Origin: Cryobacterium breve
Lineage (GTDB): Bacteria; Actinomycetota; Actinomycetes; Actinomycetales; Microbacteriaceae
Length of the DNA stretch: 64,000 bases
Direction: 5' to 3'
Assembly: GCF_027594785.1 (NCBI RefSeq)
Contig: NZ_CP075584.1
Span: 868,001 to 932,000 of the forward strand
The translations under genes were made by a program, and so were the position numbers. Shown piece after piece: positions 1 to 10,071 of this stretch (its first letter is position 1; each line of letters starts with the position of its first letter). The notes below the pieces were generated by a model that saw only the letters and a program-made list of their open reading frames with translations, was not told where the DNA came from and did not search any database.

Positions 1-10
1 GGTCCTCCGG

Positions 11-26
11 CGTGCGCGGCGCACGG
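11..26. terminator. Short GC hairpin after the DUF2004 gene
   Basis: A 7-bp inverted repeat (CGTGCGC / GCGCACG) separated by a single base or two sits 14 bp past the stop of the gene at 40-543. It could be the terminator of the ftsY transcript. It has no U-run, as is common in high-GC Actinobacteria. The window edge prevents a fuller reading. Confidence 0.35.
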
Positions 27-39
27 CGACCCGGTCGGC

Positions 40-543
40 TCAGCTGTCGAGCGAGATCACGATCGTGTCGCCGTGCACATCGAGCGTCACGACGAGCAGG
101 GCGTCGGTCTCGGTGGGACTGATCGAGTAGTCGAGCACCGCGAAGTGCTCGTCGTTCTTGATGTGGTGCGGGTGGAAGCCGATCCGTTGCAACTGGATGG
201 AGCGGAGGAAGTCGATCTGCTTGTCCCCGGAGTCCCAGATGAGGGCGTCCTCGATGACCTCTTCGTCGAGTTCCTCGAGGCACTGGTTGATGTAGAGCGC
301 GGTGACGGAGCCCTCTGCGCTCAGTTCGGCGACGAGCGATTCGCGGGCCTGGGAGTCGAGGTCTTCGAGGGAATTGATCATGAACGCGGCGATGTCGAGG
401 GCCTCGAGGGAGACGGACGGCTCGTCGGGCGAGCTGAGGTCGATCTCGATGTCCTGGTCACCCAGTTCCGCCGAGTCGGACCAGTAGATCTCACCTTCGT
501 CGTCGCTGCCGAGAATTCCGAAGAAATCGTGTTCGATGGTCAT
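40..543 (-). CDS. DUF2004-type hypothetical protein
   Basis: This 167-residue acidic protein has no signal peptide or membrane segment. It resembles the small DUF2004 proteins of Actinobacteria, which have no known function. The N-terminal third is rich in Asp and Glu; the C-terminal half looks like a compact alpha/beta fold with a hydrophobic strand (ALLVVTLDVHGDTIVISLDS) at the very end. It lies 6 bp after the ftsY stop on the same strand, so the two are probably co-transcribed. The family call rests on overall look and context, not on a catalytic motif. Confidence 0.6.
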   Translation of the reverse strand: MTIEHDFFGILGSDDEGEIYWSDSAELGDQDIEIDLSSPDEPSVSLEALDIAAFMINSLEDLDSQARESLVAELSAEGSVTALYINQCLEELDEEVIEDALIWDSGDKQIDFLRSIQLQRIGFHPHHIKNDEHFAVLDYSISPTETDALLVVTLDVHGDTIVISLDS

Positions 544-549
544 TGCGTC

Positions 550-1425
550 CTATCCGACGAGTTTTTGCGCGAAGACATGCGGAGTGAATCCGGTGAGGTC
601 GTTGATGCCCTCGCCCTGGCCGACGAGCTTGATCGGAATGCCGGTCTTCTCCTGGACGGCCAGCACGAACCCGCCCTTGGCGGAACCGTCGAGCTTGGTG
701 AGCACAAGACCGGTGACTCCGGCGTGCTCGATGAAGGCCTCGGCCTGGGCGAGCCCGTTCTGGCCGGTTGTCGCGTCGAGCACGAGCAGCACCTCGGAGA
801 TCGGCGCCTGCTTCTCGATCACCCGGCGGATCTTGGTCAGCTCGTCCATCAGGCCGCCCTTGGTCTGCAGGCGACCCGCGGTGTCGATGATCACGATCTC
901 GGTGCCGGTCGCGATCGCGCGCTCCACGGTCTGAAAGGCGACGGATGCCGGATCCTGGCCCTGGGCCTGCGGCTTCACGATCTCGGCGCCCGCGCGTTCG
1001 GCCCAGGTGGCGAGCTGCTCGACGGCGGCGGCCCGGAACGTGTCCGCCGCCCCGATCAGCACACTGCGGTCGTAGACGCGGAGGAACTTGGCGAATTTGC
1101 CGATCGTGGTCGTCTTGCCGACGCCGTTCACTCCGACGACGAGCACGACGGCAGGGCGCGCGCTGAGGTTGAGCGTCGAGTCGAGCCGGGAGAGGCGCTC
1201 CTCGAGGCCTTCGCGCAGCATCCGCTGCAGGTCGGCCGGGTCGGTCGTGTGGTACCTGGCGACCTTGGCCCGCAGGTCCGCGACGATGTCCTCGGTGATC
1301 TGGGGGCCGAAGTCGGCCTGGATCAGTGCGTCCTCGAGGTCGTCCCAGGTATCGGCGTCGATCGTCTTCTTCGCGAACATGCCGCGCAATGCGCCGGAGA
1401 GTGACCACGGGGTGCGTTCTGCCAT
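550..1425 (-). CDS. ftsY: Signal recognition particle receptor FtsY
   Basis: FtsY is the membrane-associated SRP receptor GTPase that docks ribosome-nascent-chain complexes at SecYEG. The 291-residue protein consists of the N domain and the G domain: P-loop GVNGVGKTTT near residues 97-106, DTAGRL near 183 and TKLDG near 245. The long acidic A domain of E. coli FtsY is missing, as in many Actinobacteria. The ATG has no Shine-Dalgarno sequence, but a TAGGGT hexamer ends 6 bp before it, indicating a leaderless mRNA. FtsY is often adjacent to smc; here 13 kb of sulfur and other genes separate them. Confidence 0.96.
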   Translation of the reverse strand: MAERTPWSLSGALRGMFAKKTIDADTWDDLEDALIQADFGPQITEDIVADLRAKVARYHTTDPADLQRMLREGLEERLSRLDSTLNLSARPAVVLVVGVNGVGKTTTIGKFAKFLRVYDRSVLIGAADTFRAAAVEQLATWAERAGAEIVKPQAQGQDPASVAFQTVERAIATGTEIVIIDTAGRLQTKGGLMDELTKIRRVIEKQAPISEVLLVLDATTGQNGLAQAEAFIEHAGVTGLVLTKLDGSAKGGFVLAVQEKTGIPIKLVGQGEGINDLTGFTPHVFAQKLVG

Positions 1426-1431
1426 GTCTCT

Positions 1432-1437
1432 ACCCTA
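1432..1437 (-). promoter_or_regulatory. Leaderless -10 of ftsY
   Basis: TAGGGT on the minus strand followed by 6 bases (AGAGAC) and the ftsY ATG. This places the transcription start at or next to the start codon. Confidence 0.6.
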
Positions 1438-1798
1438 AGCGCGGGACCCCGCCTCCGGGCGCGAGCCCGCGATCAGCGCCGGTCGGCACCGGTAGGCGGC
1501 GGTTCCGCCTGGGGATTGGCTGCGCGGCGGGATAGGCGTGGCGATCATGGCGGATGCCCCGCCGGAGTTGAGCATCTTCTTCGGCCTGACCGACCTGGCG
1601 TCAAAGGAATAGCGTTCAGTTGAGTAGTGTGCTCAGCCGCCGCCGGGCACGGCTCTGGGACCAGCGTGAGGAGTGAACTGGACGCTCAAGGGGACCCTCA
1701 TCTTGCGGTCACTCCTCAACGGGTACCTGATCAGAGGGAGTTTCCACAGACCTGAGCCATGCTCAAGGAATGTCGGTGGTCTGTCCTAACTTTGAGGC
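1438..1798. other. Intergenic region between ftsY and the HNH gene
   Basis: No convincing gene is seen in this 0.36-kb stretch. It contains a 10-bp inverted repeat (TGAGGAGTGA at 1667-1676, TCACTCCTCA at 1709-1718). A short open frame from ATG 1547 to TAG at about 1612 encodes MADAPPELSIFFGLTDLASK plus one Glu; it could be a gene remnant but has no supporting signal. A TAACTT hexamer at 1787-1792 lies 6 bp before the next gene's ATG and may be its leaderless -10. Confidence 0.5.
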
Positions 1799-3415
1799 AT
1801 GACCACTCTCCCGGAGTCGCCCGCTTCGCCCGATCAGCCGCACGGTGGGGCGTCTCTCAGTGCGTCCGCCGCCGTGCTGGTGCCGGATGCTGTCGCGGCC
1901 TTGGGTAGGTCATCTGCTGACTACGACGCGCTCAGCGACGAGCAGGTTCTCGCCGGCCAAGTGTTGATCGCGGATTCCCGGCGGGCGCTGGAGACGTGTG
2001 CCGCGTGGATGGCGGCGACCCTCGCCCGGCGGTCGCGTCCGGAACTCGGCGGAAAGGGCCTCGCGGCCCGGAAGGGCTACCGCTCCCCGGAAGACCTGCT
2101 CCAGACCATCTCCGGGTCGAGCAAGGGCGACGCGGCCAAACTGTTCGCGGTCGGCCGCTTGGTCGCGGAGGCCGATGCCGCCGAGAAAGCCGCCCGGGAA
2201 GCCGCCGAAGCCCAGAAGCTGATCGACGAGACCCCGCCCCTCGACGGAGCTGTTCCGGACCTCCCGCCGGTCGAACAGCCGGTACCACCGGCCGCAGTTC
2301 CGCCGTGGCACGCCCCGATCGGCCGTGCCCTCACGGAAGGCTGGCTCAGTGTTGAGAAGGCCGATGCGCTCCGCAAAGGCCTGGGCGACCTGGACAAAGC
2401 GATCACCGCGGAGAAACTCGCGTCCGCCCTGGCCCGGCTCCTCACCGAAGCACGCAGCCTGAACGCGGACCAGTTGTTCAAACGGGCCCGCCGGGTGCGG
2501 GACGTACTCGATGAGGCCGGCATCGCGGCCCGCGAGAAAGCCGCCTACGACGACCGGGCCCTGCGGTTCTACCGGCTCCACACGGGGCAGGTGCGCATGG
2601 TGGGCCTGTTTGCCCCGGAAGACGGCGAATACCTGATGAGCACATACGACGCCATCACGAGCCCGCGTCGGGGCGGGGTGCGGTTCGTCGACAAGGAGCA
2701 GGCCGCCTGGGCGAGACGGGTGCAGGATGACCCGCGCACGACCGAACAGCTCACCGCGGACGGATTCGTCGCTCTGATCAAACTCGGCGTCAAGGCCGAC
2801 CCCAAGCGCATCGCCGGCGGTCGCAGCCCCGCCGTGCGCATGGTCACCATCCGCCCCAGAAGCACACCCATCAGCACCGCGCCCACGGGCACTGCGCCCA
2901 CCGGCACCGTAACGGCCGAGGCCTCAACCGATGCCGAGGCGGAATCCGCGACCGAGGCTCTCACTCTTGAGCCGGGCGTCATCGAGGGCACTGCGATCAC
3001 CGTCACCACCGAAACCCTCGAACGCAACCTCTGCGACACCGGACTCCTCGACGTCACCTTCGACGACCACGGCAGCGGCATCAACCTCGGCCGCGAACAA
3101 CGCACCTTCAGCCCCGACCAACGGGCCGCCCTCGCCATCCGCGACGGCGGCTGCATGTGGCCCGGCTGCGACCGACCACCCTCCTGGACCGAAACCCACC
3201 ACATCCACCACTGGAAAGACGACACCGGGCAGACCAACCTCGACGAGGGCATCCTGCTCTGCCGGGCCGACCACCTCCGGCTCCACAACGAATACTGGCG
3301 CATCACCCGCGACGACAGGGGCCGGTATTGGCTCACCCCACCACCCGGGCTCGACCCCGAGCAGCAACACATCCTCCTCGCCAGCAAGAACCCGATCCTC
3401 CGCGACACCGACTGA
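1799..3415 (+). CDS. DUF222/HNH endonuclease-domain protein
   Basis: This 538-residue protein has the DUF222 layout common in Actinobacteria: a long alpha-helical N-terminal region, a low-complexity linker rich in Ala, Thr and Glu (about residues 350-400), and a C-terminal HNH nuclease fold (about 440-505). The HNH part shows CMWPGC, the THHIHHW block and LCRADHLRLHN, which supply the zinc ligands and catalytic His. Such genes are multicopy in related genomes and are often near mobile DNA, but their role is unknown. The ATG lies 6 bp after TAACTT, a possible leaderless start. No transposase or repeat borders were seen. Confidence 0.85.
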   Translation: MTTLPESPASPDQPHGGASLSASAAVLVPDAVAALGRSSADYDALSDEQVLAGQVLIADSRRALETCAAWMAATLARRSRPELGGKGLAARKGYRSPEDLLQTISGSSKGDAAKLFAVGRLVAEADAAEKAAREAAEAQKLIDETPPLDGAVPDLPPVEQPVPPAAVPPWHAPIGRALTEGWLSVEKADALRKGLGDLDKAITAEKLASALARLLTEARSLNADQLFKRARRVRDVLDEAGIAAREKAAYDDRALRFYRLHTGQVRMVGLFAPEDGEYLMSTYDAITSPRRGGVRFVDKEQAAWARRVQDDPRTTEQLTADGFVALIKLGVKADPKRIAGGRSPAVRMVTIRPRSTPISTAPTGTAPTGTVTAEASTDAEAESATEALTLEPGVIEGTAITVTTETLERNLCDTGLLDVTFDDHGSGINLGREQRTFSPDQRAALAIRDGGCMWPGCDRPPSWTETHHIHHWKDDTGQTNLDEGILLCRADHLRLHNEYWRITRDDRGRYWLTPPPGLDPEQQHILLASKNPILRDTD

Positions 3416-3567
3416 CCCAGGCACCGGGTCGGAGGGCCGTCGGTGGACCCTACCGCCCGAAAACCGTCCGAACACCATCCACACATCAACCGAACAGTGC
3501 CCCTGGCTGAACACCGTCGGATCGGATCGGGCAGGCGCGCTCGCACGAGCCCGTGCAGAATAGAGGG

Positions 3568-4299
3568 GTGACGGCCTCTACCACTCCCGCCCTCGTCGGC
3601 ATCGCCCACGGCACCTCGTCAGCGGCCGGGCAGGCCGCCGTCGCCGGGCTCATGGCCGCCGTCACCCTGGCCGAGCCCGATTTGCTGACCGCCCTCGGCT
3701 ACGTCGACGTCCAGCAGCCCGACGCACCCTCGACCCTGGCGGCGCTCCCCGCCGGTGTGCCGGCCGTCGTGGTCCCGCTGCTGCTCTCCGCCGGGTACCA
3801 CGTGCACGTCGACCTGACCGATGCCGTCGCCGGCGAGACCGCAGCATCCGCCCGATCCGTCACCCTGACCGAGGCGCTCGGACCAGACGACCGGCTCATC
3901 GAACTCCTCCGCGAACGGCTCAACGAGGTCGCACTCGACGCCGGTGATTCCCTCGTGCTCGCGGTCGCGGGCTCGAGCGACGCCCGCGCGGTCGCCGCGT
4001 GCCGCATCGTAGCCGAACGGCTGTCCCTCGCCGCCGGACGCGACGTCGCGCTCGGCTTCCTGTCCGCGGCACGCCCTCGCCTCGCGTGCGCCGTCACGAT
4101 CGAGCGGATCCAGCGGCCCGGCCGTCGGGTCGTCGTGAGCAGTTACCTGCTGGCCCCGGGGTTCTTCCAGCGACTGGTCGAGAAGGCGGGGGCGGATGTC
4201 GTCACCGCGCCCCTGCTCCTGCCCACGGAGCCCGCGAGTCCGCTCCTCGTCGCCGTCGTCGTTGACCGCTACCGGAACGCCCTCACCCCCGCGAACTGA
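3568..4299 (+). CDS. Sirohydrochlorin chelatase-like (CbiX family) protein
   Basis: The protein resembles the CbiX/SirB chelatases that insert Fe2+ or Co2+ into sirohydrochlorin. It has the duplicated alpha/beta layout: a first half with the active-site motif GIAHGTSS (His of the metal site) and PLLLSAGYHVHVDL (second His pair), and a second half starting LVLAVAGSSDARAV in which the motif is degenerate. The product would complete siroheme for the sulfite reductase encoded at 5295-7004, with CobA at 11850-12658 making the precursor. GTG 3568 is preferred: CAGAAT ends 7 bp upstream, fitting a leaderless start. An in-frame GTG at 3553 is an alternative. Confidence 0.82.
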   Translation: MTASTTPALVGIAHGTSSAAGQAAVAGLMAAVTLAEPDLLTALGYVDVQQPDAPSTLAALPAGVPAVVVPLLLSAGYHVHVDLTDAVAGETAASARSVTLTEALGPDDRLIELLRERLNEVALDAGDSLVLAVAGSSDARAVAACRIVAERLSLAAGRDVALGFLSAARPRLACAVTIERIQRPGRRVVVSSYLLAPGFFQRLVEKAGADVVTAPLLLPTEPASPLLVAVVVDRYRNALTPAN

Positions 4300-4328
4300 G
4301 CTGCTGGCACGCACACACGGGGACACCA

Positions 4329-4365
4329 ATCCTCGGCGAGCGCCGAATCATCCTCGGCGAACGCC
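4329..4365. repeat. Two direct copies of a 16-bp repeat
   Basis: ATCCTCGGCGAGCGCC (4329-4344) and ATCCTCGGCGAACGCC (4350-4365) are repeated at a 21-bp step in the gap between the convergent genes at 3568 and 4492. They differ at one base. No function is evident. Confidence 0.6.
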
Positions 4366-4491
4366 ATGTACCACCCGGTTCGCGGACATCCGCTCGCCCC
4401 GCTACCGTTTCGGCGGCCCGCGCCCGCCATTTCGGGTGCGGCCTGCCGAAACCGGCGCGGCGGCGCGGACACCAGCAATGCCCGGGTTCGG

Positions 4492-5046
4492 CTAGCGGCG
4501 CACACGATAGGTGAGGTTAGCGAACTGCCCCTGGGCGGTCGCGCTGACCAGCTCGAGGCGGTCGGACTCGAGTCGCCGCGGCAACAGCGGGGCCCCACCG
4601 GGCAGGGCGACCGGCGCCACCGAGAGCATGATCGTGTCGAGGGCGCCGGCGTCGAGGAATTGGCCGGCGAGGTCGCCGCCTCCGACCATCCACACGTCTC
4701 TCTCGCCGGCGGCGGCGAGAATCGCCGGCAGCGCAGCAGCAACGGTCCCGTGCACGAAGCGCACGTCGGCCCCCTCGGGCGTCGGCAGCTCGCGCGAGGT
4801 GAAGACGAACGTGGGCCGGTCGCCGTAGAACTCCCGCCACTTGTGGGGCTTGGCGAGCAGTTCTTCCTCGCGCAGCACCCATTCGTACGTCGTGGAGCCC
4901 TCCACGAGAACACCGATGCCAGCGAGGAACAGGTCCTGTTCCTCGAGTCCCGCCGTGTCGACAGCGAAGAGCCAGGCCAGTGAGTTCTCCGAGTCCGCGA
5001 TGTAACCGGTCAAGGTCGTCGCGGTGTTGTAGATCACCTGTGTCAT
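4492..5046 (-). CDS. Dihydrofolate reductase / RibD C-terminal domain family protein
   Basis: The 184-residue protein belongs to the RibD_C/DHFR-like NADPH reductase family. Visible features are an N-terminal strand ending in LTGYIAD, the PTFVFTSRELP strand, and the glycine-rich cofactor loop DVWMVGGGDLAGQFLDAGALD (about residues 116-136), typical of the family. These stand-alone versions act on unknown substrates and are not true folate reductases. The gene is divergent from the sulfate reduction operon and convergent with the chelatase gene; nothing ties it to either. Confidence 0.85.
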   Translation of the reverse strand: MTQVIYNTATTLTGYIADSENSLAWLFAVDTAGLEEQDLFLAGIGVLVEGSTTYEWVLREEELLAKPHKWREFYGDRPTFVFTSRELPTPEGADVRFVHGTVAAALPAILAAAGERDVWMVGGGDLAGQFLDAGALDTIMLSVAPVALPGGAPLLPRRLESDRLELVSATAQGQFANLTYRVRR

Positions 5047-5221
5047 GCGGCGAGACTATGCCGAACCTCCGACAGCAGACAGTGACCGACACAGGGCCAG
5101 AACCGATACGGGAACGACCGACACTATAGGAGCGGATGCCGCCCGGCGCATCCGTGTGACGCTCTGCTACGGTGCGTGACCGGCCGTTACGACACACACG
5201 AGTGAATTCGCCTCAATCTCG

Positions 5222-5290
5222 ATAGATTCTTCGAACGCACCCCGGCTCACGCTGCACTGTTGTTCACGCTTCGCCGGCGCCGAAGGAGGA
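5222..5290 (+). promoter_or_regulatory. Probable promoter and RBS of the sulfate reduction operon
   Basis: A TAGATT hexamer (about 5222-5227) is a candidate -10, and a TACGGT at about 5167 is a second one. A strong Shine-Dalgarno AAGGAGG lies 4-5 bp before GTG 5295 and decides that start. The leader holds two TCACGCT direct repeats and a TGTTGT pair, but no clear cysteine leader peptide with its own start and stop was found. Confidence 0.4.
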
Positions 5291-5294
5291 TCCC

Positions 5295-7004
5295 GTGTCA
5301 CCCAACCAGACCGAAGCGGCCACGCCGGCCAGGCCCCACCGCCAGGCCGGCCGTCCCAACGGCCAGTGGAAGGTGGACGGCACCGCCCCCTCAACGGCAA
5401 CGAGGTCTGGAAGCAGGAGGACGGCGGCCTGAGCGTCCGCGACCGGGTCGAGAACATCTACTCGAAGCAGGGTTTCGACTCCATCGAGGGGACCGACCTG
5501 CACGGCCGGATGCGCTGGTGGGGCCTCTACACGCAGCGGAAGCCCGGCATCGACGGCGGCAAGACCGCGACCCTCGAGCCCCACGAACTCGAAGACACCT
5601 ACTTCATGCTGCGGGTGCGCATCGACGGCGGCCAGCTGACGACGACCCAGGCTCCGCGTCATCGGCGAGATCTCCCATGAATTCGGCCGCGACTCCGCCG
5701 ACCTCACCGACCGGCAGAACATCCAGCTGCACTGGATCCGGATCGAGGACGTGCCCGAGATCTGGACCCGCCTCGAAGCGGTCGGACTGCAGACCACGGA
5801 GGCCTGCGGCGACGTTCCCCGGGTCGTGCTCGGCTCCCCCGTCGCCGGCATCGCCGCGGACGAGCTGATCGATCCGAGCGGGCTGATCACTGACATCGTT
5901 GCCCGCTACATCGGCGACGAGAGCCTTGCGAACCTGCCGCGGAAGTTCAAGACGGCCATCACCGGGAGCCCCAGCCAGGACGTCGTGCACGAGATCAACG
6001 ACATCTCCTACGTCGCGGTCGACCACCCCGAATTCGGCGTCGGCTTCGACCTCTGGGTCGGTGGGGGCCTCTCCACCGCCCCACGCTTTGCCGAACGGCT
6101 CGGCGTCTTCATCACTCCCGACCGGGTCGCCGAGGTCTGGCATGGCGTCGCGAGCCTGTTCCGCGACTACGGCTACCGTCGCCTGCGCAACAAGGCCCGC
6201 CTCAAGTTCCTCCTCGCCGACTGGGGGCCCGCGAAGTTCCGGCAGATCCTCGAGGACGAGTTCCTTGAGTCGCCGCTCCCCGACGGCCCGGCCGCCCCGC
6301 CGCCCACCCGCCCCGGAGACCACGTCGGCGTGCACAAGCAGACCGACGGCCGCTACTACATCGGTGTCACCCCGTTCGTCGGCCGGGTCTCCGGCCCCAC
6401 CCTGCTGAGCCTCGCCGCCCTGCTCGAGGCGAACGGGTCGACCCGGCTTCGCACGACCCCGCACCAGAAGCTCGTGCTCCTCGACATTCCGGAGGAGAAC
6501 GTCGAATCCCTCATCGTTGCCCTCGACAAGATCGGCCTCGCAGCCCGGCCCAGCCTGTTCCGACGGTCGACGATCGCCTGCACGGGCATCGAGTACTGCA
6601 AGCTCGCGATCGTCGAGACGAAGAAGTCGGCGACGGATGCCGTGCTCGAGCTCGAGAAGCGGCTCGCGTCCATCAACGTCCCCCAGCCGATCAGCCTGCA
6701 CGTCAACGGCTGCCCGAACTCCTGCGCCCGGATCCAGACGGCGGACATCGGGCTCAAGGGCCAGCTCCTGCCCGACGGCAACGGCGGCCAGGTCCCCGGC
6801 TTCCAGGTGCACCTCGGCGGCGGCCTCGCCTCGCATGACCGTGAGGAGGCCGGCCTCGGCCGCACCGTCCGCGGCCTCAAGGTGACGGCGGACGACATCG
6901 CCGACTACGTGGAACGGATCGTGCTCCGCTTCCTCGCGGACCGCCGCGACACCGAGACCTTCGCCGTCTGGGCACACCGAGCCGACGAGGAGGCCCTGCA
7001 GTGA
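5295..7004 (+). CDS. Ferredoxin-dependent sulfite/nitrite reductase (two compensating indels)
   Basis: This siroheme and [4Fe-4S] enzyme, about 569 residues, reduces sulfite to sulfide (or nitrite to ammonia); the operon context argues for sulfite. The cluster ligands are visible: ACTGIEYC (C-x5-C) and NGCPNSC (C-x3-C) in the last third. As sequenced, the frame breaks twice: a C is missing from the C run at 5387-5391, and a base is extra in AGGCT at 5649-5653. Restoring both gives a continuous family-like protein (GTAPLNGNEVWKQ, then TTTQLRVIGEISHEFGR). It is the first gene of the operon and its stop overlaps cysH by 4 bp. Probably intact in the cell. Confidence 0.9.
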
Positions 7005-7756
7005 GCGACATCACAACCGGAACCGGACCCACCACCGTGACCACGACGGCCGTCCCTCCCCGGCGCAGCGCCGAGGAACTCAAGGCGCTCGCCGCCCGCG
7101 GAGCCGCGGAACTCGGCGAGGCCGGCTACGCCGAGGTCGTCGCCTGGGTGGCGGCCAACTTCTCCGTCGCGCACGTCGCTGTCGCCTGTTCAATGGCCGA
7201 CGCCGTCCTCCCGCACGTCGTCGCAGCGCAGCTTCCCGGCGTGGACGTGCTCTTCCTCGACACCGGCTACCACTTCCCGGAGACCTACGAGACGCGCGAT
7301 ACCGTCGCCCGGCTCCTCCCGGTGCGGATCGTCGACGTGCTCCCCGCGAAGACCGTCGCAGAGCAGGACGCCGAGCACGGCGCGGAACTCTTCGGCCGCG
7401 ACCCCAACCTGTGCTGCGCGATGCGCAAGGTGGAACCCCTGCAGCGCTCGCTCACCGGCTACGAACTCTGGTTCACCGGCGTGCGCCGCGACGAGGCCCC
7501 GACCCGGGCAAACACCCCGCTCGTGACCTGGGACGAGCGCAACGGCCTCGTCAAGGTCAACCCGCTCGCCGCGTGGAGCTTCGACGACATCCTCGACTAC
7601 GCCGGCTACCACCGGGTGCCGGTGAATCCGCTGCTCGAGCAGGGGTACCCCTCCATCGGCTGCGCGCCGTGCACGAAGCCCGTCGCCGCGGGCGACGATC
7701 CCCGATCCGGACGCTGGGCGAACCTGGCCAAGACAGAATGCGGGCTCCACGAGTGA
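7001..7756 (+). CDS. cysH: Adenylyl-sulfate (APS) reductase, [4Fe-4S] type
   Basis: CysH reduces APS (or PAPS) to sulfite and AMP (or PAP) using thioredoxin. The 251-residue protein carries the PP-loop-like start (VAVACSMADAVL), the paired cysteines C138-C139 and the later CxxC at C221/C224. Four such cysteines bind a [4Fe-4S] cluster and mark enzymes that use APS directly. The catalytic tail Cys is in ECGLHE at the C-terminus. No APS kinase gene is present nearby, which agrees with APS use. It starts with GTG in a GTGA overlap with the sulfite reductase stop. Confidence 0.94.
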   Translation: MSDITTGTGPTTVTTTAVPPRRSAEELKALAARGAAELGEAGYAEVVAWVAANFSVAHVAVACSMADAVLPHVVAAQLPGVDVLFLDTGYHFPETYETRDTVARLLPVRIVDVLPAKTVAEQDAEHGAELFGRDPNLCCAMRKVEPLQRSLTGYELWFTGVRRDEAPTRANTPLVTWDERNGLVKVNPLAAWSFDDILDYAGYHRVPVNPLLEQGYPSIGCAPCTKPVAAGDDPRSGRWANLAKTECGLHE

Positions 7757-8712
7757 ACGCCGTCACGACCGCCCCGACCGCCCCCACGACCGAGCCGCCC
7801 GTCCAGGCGGCCGGGAGCCACCGTCTCTCCCAGCTCGACGTGCTCGAGAGCGAGGCGATCCACATCATCCGAGAGGTCGTCGCCGAATTCGAGCGCCCCG
7901 TGCTGATGTTCTCCGGCGGCAAGGACTCCGTCGTCGTGCTGAACCTCGCCGCGAAGGCCTTCTGGCCGGGCAAGGTCCCCTTCGGTCTGCTCCACGTGGA
8001 CACCGGCCACAACTTCCCGGAGGTCCTCGCGTTCCGCGACGCCACGGTCGCCCGACTCGGCCTCCGCCTCACTGTCGCGAAGGTGCAGGACTACATCGAC
8101 GACGGCCGCCTGCAGGAGCGCGCCGACGGCACCCGCAACCCGCTGCAGACCCTTCCCCTGCTCGACGGCATCGCCGCAGGTCGCCACGACGCGGTCTTCG
8201 GCGGCGCCCGCCGCGACGAGGACAAGGCCCGCGCCAAGGAACGCATCCTCTCGCTCCGTGACGAATTCGGCCAGTGGGACCCCCGCAACCAACGCCCCGA
8301 ACTCTGGAACCTCTACAACGGCCGCCACACCGTCGGCCAGCACGTGCGCGCGTTCCCGATCAGCAACTGGACCGAGTACAACGTCTGGCGCTACATCGAA
8401 CGCGAGGGCATCGAACTGCCGGCGCTCTACTACGCCCACGAGCGCGAGGTCTTCCGCCGCGACGGCATGTGGCGGGCCATCGGGCCCGTCTCCGAGCCGC
8501 GCCCCGACGAGGCCGTCGAGACCAGGACCGTCCGGTATCGCACGGTCGGCGACATGAGCTGCACCGGCGCCGTCGACTCTGACGCCGCATCCGTCGCCGC
8601 CGTCGTGCGCGAGGTCGCCCTCTCCACCATCACCGAACGCGGCGCGACGCGCGCCGACGACCGCATCTCCGAAGCGGCCATGGAAGACCGCAAGAAGGAC
8701 GGGTACTTCTGA
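7753..8712 (+). CDS. cysD: Sulfate adenylyltransferase subunit 2
   Basis: CysD, with the CysN GTPase, activates sulfate with ATP to APS. The 319-residue protein has the PP-loop ATP-binding motif [15 protein letters not shown] near residue 55, the [13 protein letters not shown] block, the [16 protein letters not shown] block and the C-terminal KKDGYF common to CysD. The start is the GTG in the GTGA overlap with the cysH stop; the first 20 residues are a Thr/Ala/Pro-rich extension. The stop TGA overlaps the cysN ATG (TGATG). Confidence 0.96.
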   Translation: MNAVTTAPTAPTTEPPVQAAGSHRLSQLDVLESEAIHIIREVVAEFERPVLMFSGGKDSVVVLNLAAKAFWPGKVPFGLLHVDTGHNFPEVLAFRDATVARLGLRLTVAKVQDYIDDGRLQERADGTRNPLQTLPLLDGIAAGRHDAVFGGARRDEDKARAKERILSLRDEFGQWDPRNQRPELWNLYNGRHTVGQHVRAFPISNWTEYNVWRYIEREGIELPALYYAHEREVFRRDGMWRAIGPVSEPRPDEAVETRTVRYRTVGDMSCTGAVDSDAASVAAVVREVALSTITERGATRADDRISEAAMEDRKKDGYF

Positions 8713-10071
8713 TGACTCAGGCATTGCTCACCCCGGCGGACGCCGCCACCCACGACGCCGCAGACGCCCCGGGAACCCTGTTCCGGTTCGCGACGGCCGG
8801 CTCCGTCGACGACGGCAAGTCGACCCTCGTCGGGCGTCTCCTGCACGACTCGAAGGCGATCCTCGCCGACCAGCTCGAGTCCGTCACCCGCACGTCGACG
8901 GAGCGCGGCTTCGGCGGCGACGCCGGCGGCATCGACTTCGCCCTTCTCACCGACGGTCTCCGTGCCGAACGCGAACAGGGCATCACGATCGACGTCGCCT
9001 ACCGCTACTTCGCGACGGCACGCAGGCTCCTTCATCCTCGCCGACTGCCCCGGGCACGTGCAGTACACCCGCAACATGGTCACCGGCGCCACGACGGCCG
9101 ACGCCGTGATCATGCTGATCGACGCGCGCAAGGGCGTGCTCGAACAGACCAGGCGGCACCTCTCCGTGGTGTCCCTGCTCCGTGTGCCGCACGTGATCAT
9201 CGCGGTCAACAAGATCGACCTTCTCGGCTACGACGAGTCCGCGTTCGCCGCGGTCGCGGCATCCGTGCGCGCCGTCACGAGCGAGCTCGGCCTCGACGCC
9301 GTGCACGTGTTGCCCGTCTCGGCGCTCGTCGGCGACAACGTCGTCGACCGCTCCCCGCGCACCCCGTGGTATGACGGGCCGAGCCTGCTCGAACTGCTCG
9401 AGAGCCTGCCCGTCGTCGACGAGGTGGACACGGCGATCGAGGCGTTCCGACTGCCCGTCCAGCTCGTGCTCCGGCCGCAGGGCGCCGTCGCCGTCGCACC
9501 GGAAGACGCCGACGCCTTCCGCGATTACCGGGCGTATGCCGGGCAGGTCGCCTCGGGCACCGTGCGGGTCGGTGACAGGGTGAGCGTCGCCCCGGGCGGG
9601 GCGACGACCGTCGTGACCGGCATCGACTTCGCCGGCACCGAACTCACCGAGGCGTTCGCGCCGATGTCGGTCGCCCTGCGCCTCGCCGACGACCTCGACA
9701 TCGCCCGCGGCGCGGTCATCGGCGCGGCAGGCACCCTTCCCGAATCGACGAAGGAACTCACGGCATCGTTGTTCTGGCTGGACCCACGCGCTCTCAAACC
9801 GGGCGACCGCACCCTGGTCAAGTTCGGCACGAGCACCGTCCAGGCGCTGGTTGCCGCCGTCACCGGGCGCCTCAACCTCGACACGCTCGAACTCGAACCG
9901 GCCGCCGGCCTCGAGGTCAACGACATCGGCGAGGTCGCCCTGCGGCTGGCAGCTCCCCTGCCGATCGAGACTTTCACCGAGAACCGCCGCTCCGGCGCGT
10001 TCCTCGTGATCAACGCGCAGGACGGCGCCACCCTCGCCGCGGGCATCGTCACCGGCTCGGGAGCGCGGTGA
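8712..10071 (+). CDS. cysN: Sulfate adenylyltransferase subunit 1 (GTPase); one indel
   Basis: CysN couples GTP hydrolysis to APS synthesis by CysD. Motifs of an EF-Tu-like GTPase are present: GSVDDGKST (P-loop), [26 protein letters not shown] and NKIDLL, followed by two beta-barrel domains; there is no fused APS kinase. The reading frame shifts at AGGCT 9024-9028. Removing one base restores the block leading into [13 protein letters not shown] and gives about 452 residues. Its TGA overlaps the GTG of the ABC ATPase. Confidence 0.93.

Noticed and set aside
73..1404. A long open frame antisense to ftsY and the DUF2004 gene
   Set aside because: It covers two well-supported genes, has no family motif and has the composition expected of a high-GC shadow frame.
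1547..1612. A 21-codon frame in the ftsY-HNH gap
   Set aside because: No ribosome site or correctly spaced -10, and no recognisable homology; kept only as a note in the intergenic entry.
5167..5294. A cysteine leader peptide before the sulfite reductase gene
   Set aside because: A TGTTGT pair exists, but no frame with a start, Cys codons and a stop is placed correctly after a -10; short frames there contain no Cys.
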